Shown: piece by piece, positions 33,961 to 43,660 of the stretch | How the letters are laid out: every line of letters begins with the position of its first letter | Position numbering within the stretch: the first letter of the stretch is position 1 | Assembly: GCF_001510655.1 (NCBI RefSeq) | Contig: NZ_LMVC01000001.1 | Location: 128,664 to 192,663, forward strand | Length of the DNA: 64,000 bases | Direction: 5' to 3' | DNA from: Fictibacillus sp. FJAT-27399 | GTDB lineage: Bacteria; Bacillota; Bacilli; Bacillales; Fictibacillaceae | Position numbers and translations under genes: made by a program | The notes under the pieces: model-generated | Told to the model about the DNA's origin: nothing | The model's input: only the letters and a program-made list of their open reading frames with translations | Databases searched by the model: none

Positions 33961-34857
33961 ATGAAATTAGTAACAGCTCGCTATCAGAATGATTTATTTT
34001 TAGGCAAACTGATCGAGGAACAAAATGTAGTGTTCAATCTTAGTATGGCTGCGAAAGAAAAAAACATGGAATTACCTGCAACCATGCTGGAAGGAATACA
34101 GCTCGGTGCTGCATTTTTGGATAAAATCAATCAATTATCAGACACTTTTCACGAAAACCTGCTCTTTACATACGGTCTTGACGACCCTGATCTACAATGG
34201 CTCGCTCCTATTCCGCGGCCGGCAAAGAATATCTTTTGTGTTGGAAAAAATTATAAGGATCACGCCATTGAGATGGGCAGTGAAGCCGATATTCCAGAAC
34301 ATGTCATGATGTTCTCTAAAGCTCCTACGTCTGTTATCGGCCATGGAGCAGGCATTCCAAGGCATAAAGGTATTACAGATGAGCTCGATTATGAAGGTGA
34401 GCTGGCAGTTGTCATAGGGAAGATAGGAATCGGCATCCCGGCGGAAGAAGCGATGGACTATGTTTTCGGCTATACAATTATCAACGATGTAACGGCCAGA
34501 GACTTGCAGAAGCGCCATAAGCAATTTCTAATCGGAAAAAGCCTGGATGGTTCCTGCCCGATGGGGCCATGCATCGTGCCGAAGGAATACCTGGGTGATC
34601 CCCATGAACTGAAGCTGATCACCAAAGTGAACGGCGAGGTCAGGCAGGATGGCCATACGAAAGACTTTATTTTCACCATACCAGAAATTATTAAAGCGCT
34701 TTCGGCCGGCACAACCCTTGAACCTGGTGATATTATCGCAACGGGGACACCGGCTGGAGTAGGTAAAGGATTTAAGCCGCCTAGACTTCTTAACAGTGGA
34801 GATCAAGTGGAAATTACGGTAGAAGGAATCGGAACCCTCAGCAATGAAGTAATCTAG
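33961..34857 (+). CDS. yisK: Fumarylacetoacetate hydrolase family protein YisK
   Basis: 298 residues, close to B. subtilis YisK in length and in the block KNYKDHAIEMGSEADIPEH and IINDVTARDLQKRHKQF (metal and catalytic lid), with LDYEGELAVVIGK supplying the E-x-E metal ligands. The FAH fold cleaves or decarboxylates acylpyruvates; oxaloacetate decarboxylase activity and a link to the cell-shape protein Mbl have been described for YisK as I recall. ATG at 33961 with GGAAGGTGA is preferred over the GTG at 33952. Position between sbcC and yisL matches the B. subtilis order. Confidence 0.88.
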   Translation: MKLVTARYQNDLFLGKLIEEQNVVFNLSMAAKEKNMELPATMLEGIQLGAAFLDKINQLSDTFHENLLFTYGLDDPDLQWLAPIPRPAKNIFCVGKNYKDHAIEMGSEADIPEHVMMFSKAPTSVIGHGAGIPRHKGITDELDYEGELAVVIGKIGIGIPAEEAMDYVFGYTIINDVTARDLQKRHKQFLIGKSLDGSCPMGPCIVPKEYLGDPHELKLITKVNGEVRQDGHTKDFIFTIPEIIKALSAGTTLEPGDIIATGTPAGVGKGFKPPRLLNSGDQVEITVEGIGTLSNEVI

Positions 34858-34923
34858 CACGTTTTAAGGTCATGTAGAAAAGGAAGAGTAGAAAGACATT
34901 CAACGATTGAGGAGGCAAGGCCG

Positions 34924-36348
34924 ATGGAAAAAGTACTGTATATTAATGGAGAATGGACCGGCAGTGATTTAAAAAAGATTGAGGTGTTAAATCCCGCGAA
35001 CGGAGAGCTTGTTGGAACGGTTGCTTCGGCTGGCAAGGTGGAAACCCGTGCAGCGATCGAAGCTGCCCATGAAGCTTTTGGCCCTTGGTCCCGCTTAACA
35101 GCCTATGATCGTTCGGCCTATTTGGACAGGCTTTATGATCTGATGATTGAACAGAAGGAAGAGATCGCGGAAATAATGACAAAAGAAATGGGTAAACCAT
35201 TGAAGGAGTCGCTGGGTGAGGTTCAATATGCAGCTTCTTTCATTCAGTGGTATTCAGAGGAAGGCAAGCGTGTGTATGGCCGCTCTATCCCGGCTTCTGC
35301 TGAAAACAAAAGGATGCAGGTGATCAAACAGCCGGTTGGTGTCGTGGCGGCGATAACGCCTTGGAACTTTCCGGCGGCGATGATTACCCGAAAGCTTGGC
35401 CCGGCTTTGGCTGCAGGCTGCACATTTATTGTAAAGCCACCGAAAGAAACTCCGCTGACGGCTATTAAACTGGTAGAACTCTGTGAAAAGGCTGGTTTTC
35501 CAAAAGGCGTTGTAAATCTGCTCACTGGTCCGTCTTCGGTAATAGCCGAAGAGATTATGGACAGTGACAAGGTGAAAAAGGTGACTTTTACAGGATCGAC
35601 GGAAGTGGGAAAAATGCTGATTGAGCAAAGTGCCAAGACTGTAAAAAATGTATCCATGGAACTAGGCGGCCATGCTCCTTCAATCGTCCTGGATGATGCG
35701 GATCTTGATAAAGCGGTGAAAGGCATCGTCGCTTCCAAATTTAGAAACGCAGGCCAGACCTGTATTTGTATCAACCGTGTGTATGTCCATGAGAACAAAT
35801 ATGAAGAGTTTACAAAATTGCTTGTTGAAGCGACGCGCAAGTTGAAAGTTGGAAATGGAATGGATGAAGGCACAGACATTGGTCCGATCATCAACAGGGA
35901 CGGCTATGAAAAAATCAAAGAGCATGTTGATAATGCGGTTGAAAAGGGAGCAACTTGTGTTTTGGGCGGAAAAGGTAAGGACGAAGGCAATGCCTGCTTC
36001 TATGAACCTACTGTTCTAAAAGATGTAAACCATGACATGCTTATTATGAATGAAGAGACATTCGGGCCCGTACTTCCTGTGCAGAAAATCAGTACAGATG
36101 AAGAGGGAATCAGGCTTGCAAACAGCAGTCCATTTGGCCTTGCGGCGTATGTTTACACAGAAAGTATGTCGAGAGGCACACGTTTGATCGAAGGGCTTGA
36201 CTACGGCATCATTGGCTGGAATGATGGTGTCCCTTCCGCTGCTCAGGCACCATTTGGAGGATTCAAGGAAAGCGGCATCGGCAGAGAAGGCGGTACGGAA
36301 GGAATGGAAGCGTATCTTGAAACGAAGTACGTTAGCATTGTCATCTGA
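34924..36348 (+). CDS. NAD(P)-dependent succinate-semialdehyde-type dehydrogenase
   Basis: Aldehyde dehydrogenase of 474 residues, class I SSDH-like. Cofactor segment ITPWNFPAAMITRKLGPALA, PPKETPLTAIKL, FTGSTEVGKML, catalytic Glu246 in MELGGHAPSIV and nucleophile Cys280 in NAGQTCICINR, EETFGPVLPV, and the GGFKESGIGREGG tail. GGAGGCAAGG supports the ATG. It lies between yisK and an SDR gene, and these three could handle a shared short-chain keto/aldehyde acid. That is inference; true substrate unknown. Gabaculine-type GABA pathway partners (GabT) are not present. Confidence 0.85.
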   Translation: MEKVLYINGEWTGSDLKKIEVLNPANGELVGTVASAGKVETRAAIEAAHEAFGPWSRLTAYDRSAYLDRLYDLMIEQKEEIAEIMTKEMGKPLKESLGEVQYAASFIQWYSEEGKRVYGRSIPASAENKRMQVIKQPVGVVAAITPWNFPAAMITRKLGPALAAGCTFIVKPPKETPLTAIKLVELCEKAGFPKGVVNLLTGPSSVIAEEIMDSDKVKKVTFTGSTEVGKMLIEQSAKTVKNVSMELGGHAPSIVLDDADLDKAVKGIVASKFRNAGQTCICINRVYVHENKYEEFTKLLVEATRKLKVGNGMDEGTDIGPIINRDGYEKIKEHVDNAVEKGATCVLGGKGKDEGNACFYEPTVLKDVNHDMLIMNEETFGPVLPVQKISTDEEGIRLANSSPFGLAAYVYTESMSRGTRLIEGLDYGIIGWNDGVPSAAQAPFGGFKESGIGREGGTEGMEAYLETKYVSIVI

Positions 36349-36390
36349 ATTAATTTTTAGTAAGCGCAGGAAGTGGGAGGGGATTAAATT

Positions 36391-37179
36391 ATGGATTTAG
36401 GGTTAAGAAATAAAGCAGTGCTCGTTCTTGCCTCCAGCAAAGGACTTGGACGGGCAACAGCGATGAAATTTGCCGAAGAAGGTGCGGCTGTCATGATTAC
36501 GAGCCGTGATGAAAAAGCTTTGATGGTAACTGCGGATGAGATCAGAAAGAAAACAGGAAGCCGGATTGAGTATGCTGTATGTGATATTACTCAAAAAGAA
36601 GAGATTACGCGGCTCGTGAAAGCAGCCGCAGACGCGTTCGGGAAAATTGATGTCCTCGTAAACAACGCTGGTGGACCGCCGGCTGGGACTTTTGATTCGT
36701 TCGGGGATGAAGAGTGGGAGTTTGGGTTCAATCTTACCCTTATGAGTTTGGTTCGTACTGTTCGTGAGGTTCTTCCTTATATGAGGGAGAATGGTGGCGG
36801 CAGAATTGTTAACATTGCCTCTTCTTCATTTAAACAGCCGATTGATGGGCTCATTCTATCCAACACGTTCAGGACTGCCATCAATGGCTTGTCGAAAAGC
36901 TTATCTCAGGAGCTGGGCAAGGACGGCATCCTCATTAACACGATCGGCCCTGGCCGTATCGGTACCGACCGGGTGGCGGAGCTAGACAGTAAAGCTGCAG
37001 ATGCGAATTCAGTGAGCCCTGAACAGGTGAAGGAACAGATGGAAAAGAGCATTCCGCTCGGCCGATATGGTACACCAGAAGAATTTGCTAAGACCATTGT
37101 TTACTTAGGCTCGGAAGCCAACACCTACATTACAGGACAATCGTTCCTGATTGACGGAGGTATGGTGAAGGCGCTATAA
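36391..37179 (+). CDS. Atypical SDR family oxidoreductase lacking the canonical Tyr-Lys
   Basis: 262 residues with Rossmann fold. The cofactor motif is changed from TGxxxGxG to ASSKGLGR; NNAGGPPAG and VNIASSSFKQP are normal. In the catalytic stretch SNTFRTAINGLSK, Ser and Arg occupy the usual Tyr and Lys positions, as in the subgroup of beta-ketoacyl-reductase-like SDRs without a perfect tetrad. IGPGRIGTDR and GQSFLIDGGMV complete the fold. Start has GGGAGGGG upstream. Probably co-transcribed with the aldehyde dehydrogenase. Catalysis, if any, must be non-standard. Confidence 0.85.
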   Translation: MDLGLRNKAVLVLASSKGLGRATAMKFAEEGAAVMITSRDEKALMVTADEIRKKTGSRIEYAVCDITQKEEITRLVKAAADAFGKIDVLVNNAGGPPAGTFDSFGDEEWEFGFNLTLMSLVRTVREVLPYMRENGGGRIVNIASSSFKQPIDGLILSNTFRTAINGLSKSLSQELGKDGILINTIGPGRIGTDRVAELDSKAADANSVSPEQVKEQMEKSIPLGRYGTPEEFAKTIVYLGSEANTYITGQSFLIDGGMVKAL

Positions 37180-37187
37180 GAGAGGAA

Positions 37188-37228
37188 AGCATGGGCTGCT
37201 TGAAGAGCAGTACCCATGCTTTTTTTTG
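37188..37228 (+). terminator. Terminator after the SDR gene
   Basis: AGCATGGG / CCCATGCT stem with inner CTGCTTGAAGAGCAG hairpin, followed by an eight-T run. Confidence 0.92.
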
Positions 37229-37237
37229 GGTCTTTTA

Positions 37238-37345
37238 AACGGAATTGAGCGAATTGGGGCAGTAATTGAGCGAAACAAGGAAATAATTGTGCCAGAAACC
37301 CAGGGAATTGAGCCTAACTCGAAATAATTGATCATTACTGAATTT
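37238..37345. repeat. Degenerate AATTGAGC-type short tandem repeat
   Basis: GGAATTGAGCGAATTG, GTAATTGAGCGAAACAAGG, AATAATTGTGCC, GGAATTGAGCC and AATAATTGATC recur at roughly 20-30-base steps. No gene is seen in the 37229-37425 gap. Confidence 0.5.
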
Positions 37346-37425
37346 TCTGTCTTTTTCGCGTGTCAATTCACACGCGCGGCCTCACCTCACTCCACCCATT
37401 CTCTCGGATCAGTAGTCCAACAAAA

Positions 37426-37457
37426 AAACAGGCTGGAAGTACTTCCAGCCTGTTTCT
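37426..37457 (-). terminator. Terminator of rocD
   Basis: A 30-bp perfect palindrome centred at 37440/37441 with arms AAACAGGCTGGAAGT, with A/T runs at the ends. Confidence 0.9.
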
Positions 37458-37467
37458 GCTTATTGTG

Positions 37468-38661
37468 TTAAACAGATAATACTTTTTTTATACGATCGAT
37501 CGCCCAGTCCAAATCTTCGTTTGAAATGATGAGCGGTGGAGCAAAACGGATAACGTTTTCGTGTGTTTCTTTGCAGAGGAGCCCTTCTTCTTTCAGCTTC
37601 TCGCAATATGGGCGGGCCGCTTCGCTAAGCTCAACCCCGATGAATAATCCTCGTCCGCGGACTTCTGTAATGACCGGATTATCAATCGATTTTAGTTCGT
37701 TCAAGAAGTGCTCTCCTAGCTGCAATGAACGCTCAACCAGATTTTCTTCTTCAATAACTTCAAGAGAAGCAACAGAAACAGCAGATGCAAGCGGGTTTCC
37801 GCCAAACGTTGATCCGTGGCTGCCTGGATTAAATACGCCAAGAATATCTTTATCAGCAGCTACACAGGAAATTGGCATAACGCCGCCGCCTAATGCTTTT
37901 CCGAGAATGTACATGTCTGGAACAACTTCTTCCCAGTCGCAGGCAAACAGCTTACCTGAACGGCCTAATCCAGATTGAATCTCGTCCGCTACAAAAAGGA
38001 CGTTGTTTTCTTTACAAAGCTCTCGTGCTTGTTTTAAGAAACCTTCCGGCGGGATCACGATTCCTGCTTCACCCTGGATCGGTTCCATGATGAAAGCTGC
38101 CGTATTCGGTGTGATCGCTTGCTTCAGCGCATCAAGATCACCGTAAGGAATCAGTTTGATGCCAGGGAGCATCGGCCCGAATCCGCGTTTATATTCTTCA
38201 TCAGAAGACATGGAAACCGCTGTCATTGTACGGCCGTGGAAGTTGCCTTCACAAGCGATGACTTCTGCCTGGTTGGCAGGAACGCCTTTTACGTCATACG
38301 CCCAGCGACGGACAGTTTTAATAGCTGTTTCAACCGCTTCAGCACCTGTGTTCATCGGAAGAACCATGTTCTTTCCTGTGAGATCAGTTACTTTCTCATA
38401 AAAGTTACCAAGCTGATCATTGTGGAAAGCACGAGATGTTAACGTGATTCGGTCTGCCTGATCTTTTAAGGCTTGAATAATTTTAGGATGTCTGTGCCCC
38501 TGGTTTACCGCAGAGTAGGCACTGAGCATATCCATATATTGGTTTCCTTCCGGGTCATAAACCCAAACACCTTCGCCTTTGGAAATGACTATTGGAAGTG
38601 GGTGATAGTTATTCGCCCCGAATTGTTCTGTTTTGGAGATGATGTTTTCTGTTTTAATCAT
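37468..38661 (-). CDS. rocD: Ornithine--oxo-acid transaminase
   Basis: PLP-dependent class III aminotransferase converting ornithine to glutamate semialdehyde in arginine catabolism. 397 residues, highly similar to B. subtilis Roc[68 protein letters not shown] (PLP Lys) and [14 protein letters not shown] at 38661 is preferred over the GTG at 38670 because TTGGAGTGAG is then correctly spaced. Upstream on the minus strand there is TATAAT (38703-38708) but no good -35; a weak cre-like TGAAAAGGCTTTCT (38713-38726) sits there. No -12/-24 SigL promoter is visible. Confidence 0.95.
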   Translation of the reverse strand: MIKTENIISKTEQFGANNYHPLPIVISKGEGVWVYDPEGNQYMDMLSAYSAVNQGHRHPKIIQALKDQADRITLTSRAFHNDQLGNFYEKVTDLTGKNMVLPMNTGAEAVETAIKTVRRWAYDVKGVPANQAEVIACEGNFHGRTMTAVSMSSDEEYKRGFGPMLPGIKLIPYGDLDALKQAITPNTAAFIMEPIQGEAGIVIPPEGFLKQARELCKENNVLFVADEIQSGLGRSGKLFACDWEEVVPDMYILGKALGGGVMPISCVAADKDILGVFNPGSHGSTFGGNPLASAVSVASLEVIEEENLVERSLQLGEHFLNELKSIDNPVITEVRGRGLFIGVELSEAARPYCEKLKEEGLLCKETHENVIRFAPPLIISNEDLDWAIDRIKKVLSV

Positions 38662-38810
38662 ATCTCTCACTCCAATCTGTAGTTTATGGTGAATCCTTTT
38701 ACATTATAGCAATGAAAAGGCTTTCTTCCTACCTTAAATTCTCGTATTTCCCGAGCTGAAAAAGTTCGTGGTATAGTAAAGTGGAGGATTATACATAGGA
38801 GGAAATAAAT

Positions 38811-39173
38811 ATGTTGCATATGCATGTCTTTTCGTGGGGTATGGCGCTTATTCTGTTCTTTGTGACTTATAGCCTATACAAAAGAAAAAATAAAAAAATT
38901 TCTAAAATTCTTCATATGATTTTGCGCCTGCTCTATGTAACGACCATTTTTTCGGGTGCTGCGCTCATTTATTTGTGGATTCAGGCCGGTGCCGTGAATA
39001 TTGGTCCGCTTATTGTTAAAGGTGTACTTGGGCTGGCTGTCATTGGACAGATGGAGCTTATGCTTTACGGTGAAAAACGCAATGAACTGAAAAAAACCCG
39101 CTGGATCACTTTTGTTCTTGCGCTGGCTCTTGTGTTTTATTACGGCTATTCTGTATTGCCGATGAGCTTTTAA
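38811..39173 (+). CDS. yisL: YisL/UPF0344 family membrane protein
   Basis: 120 residues with four hydrophobic helices (about 5-24, 33-57, 63-82, 95-117) separated by short basic loops such as YKRKNKKISKILHM. The pattern and the HMILRLLYVTTIFSGAALI block match YisL. Function unknown. AGGAGG is nine bases before the ATG. Position before asnO follows the B. subtilis order. Confidence 0.85.
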   Translation: MLHMHVFSWGMALILFFVTYSLYKRKNKKISKILHMILRLLYVTTIFSGAALIYLWIQAGAVNIGPLIVKGVLGLAVIGQMELMLYGEKRNELKKTRWITFVLALALVFYYGYSVLPMSF

Positions 39174-39270
39174 TGAAGCGATGATGTTTGTGTAAACAAA
39201 TGAGCAGCCGATGCCGATATAGAATACAGAGAACTGTATATTGGCATTTGAATAGATCGAGGTGCTCATG

Positions 39271-41043
39271 ATGAAGAATGATAACGAAGAAATAATGGCA
39301 CTGTCTCATTTAGTGAAAGCATCAACTGTTGAAATGATTAAGCTAAATGCCAGCCTCCAAGAATCTGAACAGCGCTATAAATCTCTGTTTGATCATAACC
39401 CTGACTTGATCTACTCTATGGATCTCACAGGCATGATTACGAGTGTGAACGCCTCTTTGACCAGAATGCTTGGGTACAGACAGCCGGAAGTATTGAAAAC
39501 AACGGCGATCACCTATGTTTCAGAGGAAGATAAATTAAAGGTAAGCAACTGCTTTAACCTCACCATACATGGGCAGACGCAATGTTTCACAGCTAAGCTT
39601 TATCATAAAAAAGGGCATGCGCTCGAATTCTGCATCACCAACCTTCCGATTATCGTTAACGGAGAGGTGGTTGGTGTTTATGGGATCGGTAAGAATGTTA
39701 CAAAGCAAAAGGAAGCAGAAGAAAAAATCGTTCACCTTGCGTTTCATGATCTATTGACCGGACTTCCAAACCGAATGCTATTTGAACAGCATCTGGAAAA
39801 CTGCTTAAGGAAAACCATGGAAAACGGAGAAAAGGCTGCGGTTGTTTTTATTGATCTTGATCAGTTCAAAATGATTAACGAGAGTCTTGGGCATCAAGCC
39901 GGAGATCATTTTCTTAAGTATGCGGCAAAACAGCTGAAAAAAAGAATCGGACGGCAATGCATGCTGTCACGATATGCCGGAGACGAATTCATGGTTGTCA
40001 TCAACGAGCTGTCAGGTGTGGAGGAAGCCGGAAGGGTAAGTGAGAAACTATCAGAAACTCTGGCTGTTCCTCTTATTTATAATGATCAGGAATTTGTTCT
40101 GACAGCCTCGATGGGAATCAGCATTTATCCGGATGATGGACTTACTCCGGATGTTTTGATCAAAAATGCCGGAATTGCTCTTCACCGGGCAAAAGCAAAA
40201 GGCAGGGGAGAGCGGGAGTTCTTTAAAGGCGAGATGAACGAGTTCACGATTGAACGGCTTGCCATGGAGAGCTTTCTCCGGAATGCCATTCCAAAAGGTG
40301 AACTGTCACTGTATTTTCAGCCCCAGATTAGTTTGGATGATGGCAAGGTCATCGCACTCGAAGCTTTGGTCCGCTGGAACCATCCTCGTCTTGGAATTGT
40401 TTCCCCGGGAAACTTCATCCCTCTTGCTGAAGAGACCGGACTGATTGGGAACATTGGGAGATGGGTATTAAATGAAGCATGTCAGCAGCTGAAAAAATGG
40501 CATGAGACGATGAACAGTGAGATCTCTATATCCGTGAATGTTTCAGGCAGGCAATTTCAAAAGCTGGATTTTGTGTATGAAGTGAAAGAAGCGCTTCAGC
40601 GATCTAAAATTGACCCAAGGTTCCTTCATTTGGAGCTGACAGAAAGCATGATGGTGGAAAATGTACAATATGGCATTAACATCATGAAAGAACTGAAGGA
40701 GCTCGGCATTAAAATATCCATCGATGATTTTGGCACGGGATATAGTTCATTGAGCTACTTAAAAGATTTTCCAATCGATATTCTTAAGATTGATCAATCA
40801 TTCATCCGCAACCTTACGAAATCTGATCACAGTTCCACAGATGCAGCCATCGTCAGAGCGATCATCACGATATGCAAAGGGCTTTCCGTAACAGCTCTTG
40901 CTGAAGGGGTGGAAACAAAACAGCAGCTTCTTGTGCTGAAGGATTATGGCTGTGATCATGTACAGGGGTTTTTCATCGGGAAACCGGTCTGTGCGGCAGA
41001 AATCGAAGAATTGTTTCATACGTACCATACAAAAAGCTCGTGA
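39271..41043 (+). CDS. PAS-GGDEF-EAL protein, probable c-di-GMP phosphodiesterase
   Basis: About 590 residues, cytosolic. Short coiled N terminus, PAS domain (about 30-150; LIYSMDLTGMITSVNASLTRMLGY), GGDEF domain (about 160-320) with degenerate AGDEF at 236-240, and EAL domain (about 335-585). The EAL catalytic set is complete: Glu364 in LEALVRWNHP, SVNVSGRQF, LELTESMM, IDDFGTGYSSLSYL, LKIDQSFI, AEGVETKQQ and VQGFFIGKP. The altered GGDEF may only bind GTP to tune the EAL. Start at 39271 fits GAGGTG; two further upstream starts are possible. A hairpin ATGCC...ATACAG/CTGTAT...GGCAT (39210-39246) precedes it. Together with the cyclase at 16417 it makes an opposing pair. Confidence 0.9.
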   Translation: MKNDNEEIMALSHLVKASTVEMIKLNASLQESEQRYKSLFDHNPDLIYSMDLTGMITSVNASLTRMLGYRQPEVLKTTAITYVSEEDKLKVSNCFNLTIHGQTQCFTAKLYHKKGHALEFCITNLPIIVNGEVVGVYGIGKNVTKQKEAEEKIVHLAFHDLLTGLPNRMLFEQHLENCLRKTMENGEKAAVVFIDLDQFKMINESLGHQAGDHFLKYAAKQLKKRIGRQCMLSRYAGDEFMVVINELSGVEEAGRVSEKLSETLAVPLIYNDQEFVLTASMGISIYPDDGLTPDVLIKNAGIALHRAKAKGRGEREFFKGEMNEFTIERLAMESFLRNAIPKGELSLYFQPQISLDDGKVIALEALVRWNHPRLGIVSPGNFIPLAEETGLIGNIGRWVLNEACQQLKKWHETMNSEISISVNVSGRQFQKLDFVYEVKEALQRSKIDPRFLHLELTESMMVENVQYGINIMKELKELGIKISIDDFGTGYSSLSYLKDFPIDILKIDQSFIRNLTKSDHSSTDAAIVRAIITICKGLSVTALAEGVETKQQLLVLKDYGCDHVQGFFIGKPVCAAEIEELFHTYHTKSS

Positions 41044-41068
41044 CCCAAAAGGGCCGCGAGCTTTTTTT
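41032..41068. terminator. Bidirectional terminator between EAL protein and mtnA
   Basis: AAAGCTCG-tgaCCC / GGGccG-CGAGCTTT stem with AAAA loop, A-run and T-run at either side; it overlaps both stop codons. Confidence 0.85.
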
Positions 41069-42122
41069 AGCTATTAAAAAAGTTTGCAAGCTGTTTTTTA
41101 TAATTTCCTGACGCAATTCCCCTCTCGGTAATGATGGCGGTAATGTACTCATGGGGAGTGACATCAAAAGCCGGATTGAATACCTTCACGCCTTCTGGTG
41201 CGATGGGTTCTCCCTGAAAGTGGGTCACTTCTTCTGCCGGTCTTTCCTCAATGGGAATATCATCTCCTGTTGATGTGTTCAAATCGATCGTTGATAGAGG
41301 AGAGGCTACATAAAAGGGAATGCCGAGTGCTTTTGCCTGCAAGGCTAGTCCGAACGTCCCGATTTTATTTGCGGTATCTCCGTTGGCAGCGACTCTGTCA
41401 CAGCCGACGATGACCGCAGCGATGTTTTTTGTTTTAAGTGTATGGGCAGCCATGTTATCCGTAATCAATGTTACATTAATTCCTGCCTGCTGCAGCTCCC
41501 AGGCTGTTAAACGCGCCCCTTGAAATACCGGTCTTGTTTCATTAGCGTACACCGAGAGGTCCCAGCCTTTTTCTTTTGCTAAATACATGGGAGCCAGAGC
41601 TGTACCATACCGGGAAGTTGCAATTCCGCCAGCGTTGCAGTGCGTCATCAAACAATCCCCGTTTTTCAGCAAGGTCAATGCGTATTCCCCGATTTTACGG
41701 CAAGTTTCTTCATCTTCCCGCTGAATGAGAAGAGCCTCTTGCTCGATCAGCTGAACCGCTTCCTCAGTATCTCGGGCTTGTTCGGCAGAGCCTGTGACCC
41801 GGTCGAGGGCCCAGAACAAATTAACCGCAGTGGGCCGGGATCCGGCAAGGTAAGCTTTTTGCTGAAACAGCTTTGACTTGAACTCGTCATACGGCATGGA
41901 TATGTTGGCCTTTGCCCATAACACGATTCCAAAAGCTGCGGCGATTCCAATGGCAGGTGCGCCTCGCACTTGCAATTTTTTTATGCAATCCCACACTTGT
42001 TCAATTGTCGTAACATTAATGTAGACGGTATGGCGGGGAAGCTGCTGCTGATCAAGCAGCAGAAGATGATCCCCTTTATATCTCAGTGATGAAATCCAGG
42101 TTTCTGTCGTACTCATAATCAT
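41067..42122 (-). CDS. mtnA: S-methyl-5-thioribose-1-phosphate isomerase
   Basis: Methionine salvage step: aldose-ketose isomerisation of MTR-1-P to methylthioribulose-1-P. 351 residues, eIF2B-alpha-like fold. Motifs: [12 protein letters not shown] (phosphate loop), [19 protein letters not shown] (catalytic Cys), [28 protein letters not shown] (catalytic Asp) and the C-terminal [20 protein letters not shown]. Coupled to mtnK through a TAATG junction (one shared base). Confidence 0.95.
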   Translation of the reverse strand: MIMSTTETWISSLRYKGDHLLLLDQQQLPRHTVYINVTTIEQVWDCIKKLQVRGAPAIGIAAAFGIVLWAKANISMPYDEFKSKLFQQKAYLAGSRPTAVNLFWALDRVTGSAEQARDTEEAVQLIEQEALLIQREDEETCRKIGEYALTLLKNGDCLMTHCNAGGIATSRYGTALAPMYLAKEKGWDLSVYANETRPVFQGARLTAWELQQAGINVTLITDNMAAHTLKTKNIAAVIVGCDRVAANGDTANKIGTFGLALQAKALGIPFYVASPLSTIDLNTSTGDDIPIEERPAEEVTHFQGEPIAPEGVKVFNPAFDVTPHEYITAIITERGIASGNYKKQLANFFNS

Positions 42123-43333
42123 TAAACACTCCTGATGTATGTGATAAATTCATCGATATTTTTTATGCTCTCAGCGTTCTTTACCCAATCGCTTCCAAGC
42201 TTCAGCACACGTTTTTTTAACTCGATTTGGCCATTGAAGTCTTCAATGGAATCAAGATCTTCGACATGGGCAAGCCCAATCGTGCGGCGGATCACTTCAC
42301 AACCGGCAAAACCAATCATATCTGTAAAAATGCTATTTAAAATCTCTTCCTCAAATCCAGGAAGTTTGGTTGCAGACTCTACACCCTCTGTTTTCCACAG
42401 TTCTCTGTAACGGGCAGTGAAGGTTTCCCAAGTGTCTTTGATCACGCTGAGCAAATAGCTCTGATATTCTTCGCGCCTAAGAGAGTCAGAGATATGAAAG
42501 GACTGTGAGGCATGATTCAATGCAATATTGGCAAAAAAGTGGGCGATATCAAAGCCTTGAGGCCCATAATAAGCAAACTCGGAATCTATTAATTTTGTAG
42601 AAGTTTCGGTAACGAAAATACTTCCGGTATGGAGGTCACCATGCAACAGAGCCTCTGCACGCGTCAAAAATTTATATTTTAGAGAGGCAGCTCTCTGTTT
42701 GAGGAGAGTATCACTCCATAGTTCGGAAACGGCCTCCTTCAGCTCGGAAGGAAAATCGTTGGTGTCGAAGTCATAAAACGGGTCAGTAAATACAAGGTCT
42801 TCGGTAATCTTGCAGAGTTCAGGGTTTGTAAACGTCTGGACAAGCTCTTTCTTCTCGAAAGGATGCAAGTAAAAATCACTCGTATAGAACAGGCTTTTGG
42901 CAATAAATGTGCCGATGTGCTGTGCGAGATGAGGATATTTGACCCCTTCGATCAGACCTTTCCGCAGAATCACGTGAGAAGATAAGTCTTCCATTACAGT
43001 GAGAGCGAGATCCTGGTCTGTATAAAAAACTTCTGGAACATGCTCAGGAGCAAATTCTGCTGATTTTATTAAAGAGCTGCTTTCAATCCTTGCCCTGTCC
43101 AGTGTAAGCGGCCAGCTTTCTCCCACGACTTTGGCATAGGGAAGTGCCTGCTTTACGATAATGGATTTACCTGTATCTTCTTCGATTAGCCGAAATACAA
43201 GGTTAAGATTACCGTCACCAATCTCATTGACTTTAATGTTTTGATAATCAGATAACAGTTCGAGTTTTTGTGCCAGCTCCACCACGGTTTGTTCATTCAG
43301 TTGTTCGTAAGATTGTTTGAGGGTTGTTGCCAT
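42122..43333 (-). CDS. mtnK: Methylthioribose kinase
   Basis: Phosphorylates 5-methylthioribose made from MTA. 403 residues, aminoglycoside-phosphotransferase/choline-kinase fold. Key parts: [14 protein letters not shown] (nucleotide loop), IIVKQALPY (Lys), [14 protein letters not shown] (HGDLH catalytic loop) and [22 protein letters not shown] (metal D/E). GGAGGTAGT upstream supports the ATG. Preceded by a SAM-I riboswitch with its own promoter. Confidence 0.96.
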   Translation of the reverse strand: MATTLKQSYEQLNEQTVVELAQKLELLSDYQNIKVNEIGDGNLNLVFRLIEEDTGKSIIVKQALPYAKVVGESWPLTLDRARIESSSLIKSAEFAPEHVPEVFYTDQDLALTVMEDLSSHVILRKGLIEGVKYPHLAQHIGTFIAKSLFYTSDFYLHPFEKKELVQTFTNPELCKITEDLVFTDPFYDFDTNDFPSELKEAVSELWSDTLLKQRAASLKYKFLTRAEALLHGDLHTGSIFVTETSTKLIDSEFAYYGPQGFDIAHFFANIALNHASQSFHISDSLRREEYQSYLLSVIKDTWETFTARYRELWKTEGVESATKLPGFEEEILNSIFTDMIGFAGCEVIRRTIGLAHVEDLDSIEDFNGQIELKKRVLKLGSDWVKNAESIKNIDEFITYIRSV

Positions 43334-43362
43334 CTATACTACCTCCGGAATATTTTGTATGT

Positions 43363-43394
43363 AAAAAGGCCTCTTTTCTGTAAGAAAAGAGGCC
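43363..43394 (-). terminator. SAM riboswitch terminator upstream of mtnK
   Basis: On the minus strand GGCCTCTTTTC pairs with GAAAAGAGGCC and is followed by TTTTTAC. The riboswitch P1 3' strand AAGAGGC can alternatively pair with GCCTCTT, giving the antiterminator. Confidence 0.93.
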
Positions 43395-43412
43395 TGGATG
43401 TATAGTTTCCAC

Positions 43413-43569
43413 GCCTCTTATCTTGCAAAACAAAGTTTTGCTGGAATTAGCACCGTGCCATACTGGATCTCCAGGCTTCTAGTAATAGACGCCCCATTTC
43501 ACAATGGTATTACGGTCGGTTGCTGGGTTTCATCGGGCCAAATTCCCTCCACCTGCTCTTGATAAGAGA
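43413..43569 (-). promoter_or_regulatory. SAM-I (S-box) riboswitch of mtnKA
   Basis: Minus-strand consensus elements: CTTATCAAGAGCAGGTGGAG, GGCCCGATGAAACCCAGCAA, CACGGTGCTAATTCCAGC and closing AGATAAGAGGC. It would switch mtnKA off at high SAM. Confidence 0.97.
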
Positions 43570-43624
43570 CAACAAATATAAAATTGTTAGAAAAAACAGA
43601 ATGCAATAATAATTTACAATGGCA

Positions 43625-43653
43625 ATCATACAATCTTATCCATTGTCTGTCAA
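43625..43653 (-). promoter_or_regulatory. Sigma-A promoter of mtnKA
   Basis: TTGACA (43648-43653), 17-base spacer and TATGAT (43625-43630) on the minus strand, about 50 bases upstream of the riboswitch. Confidence 0.85.
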
Positions 43654-43660
43654 ATCTTTT

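Noticed and set aside
38713-38726. cre site of rocD
   Set aside because: Two mismatches at conserved positions and no good -35 to relate it to; mentioned only in the rocD entry.
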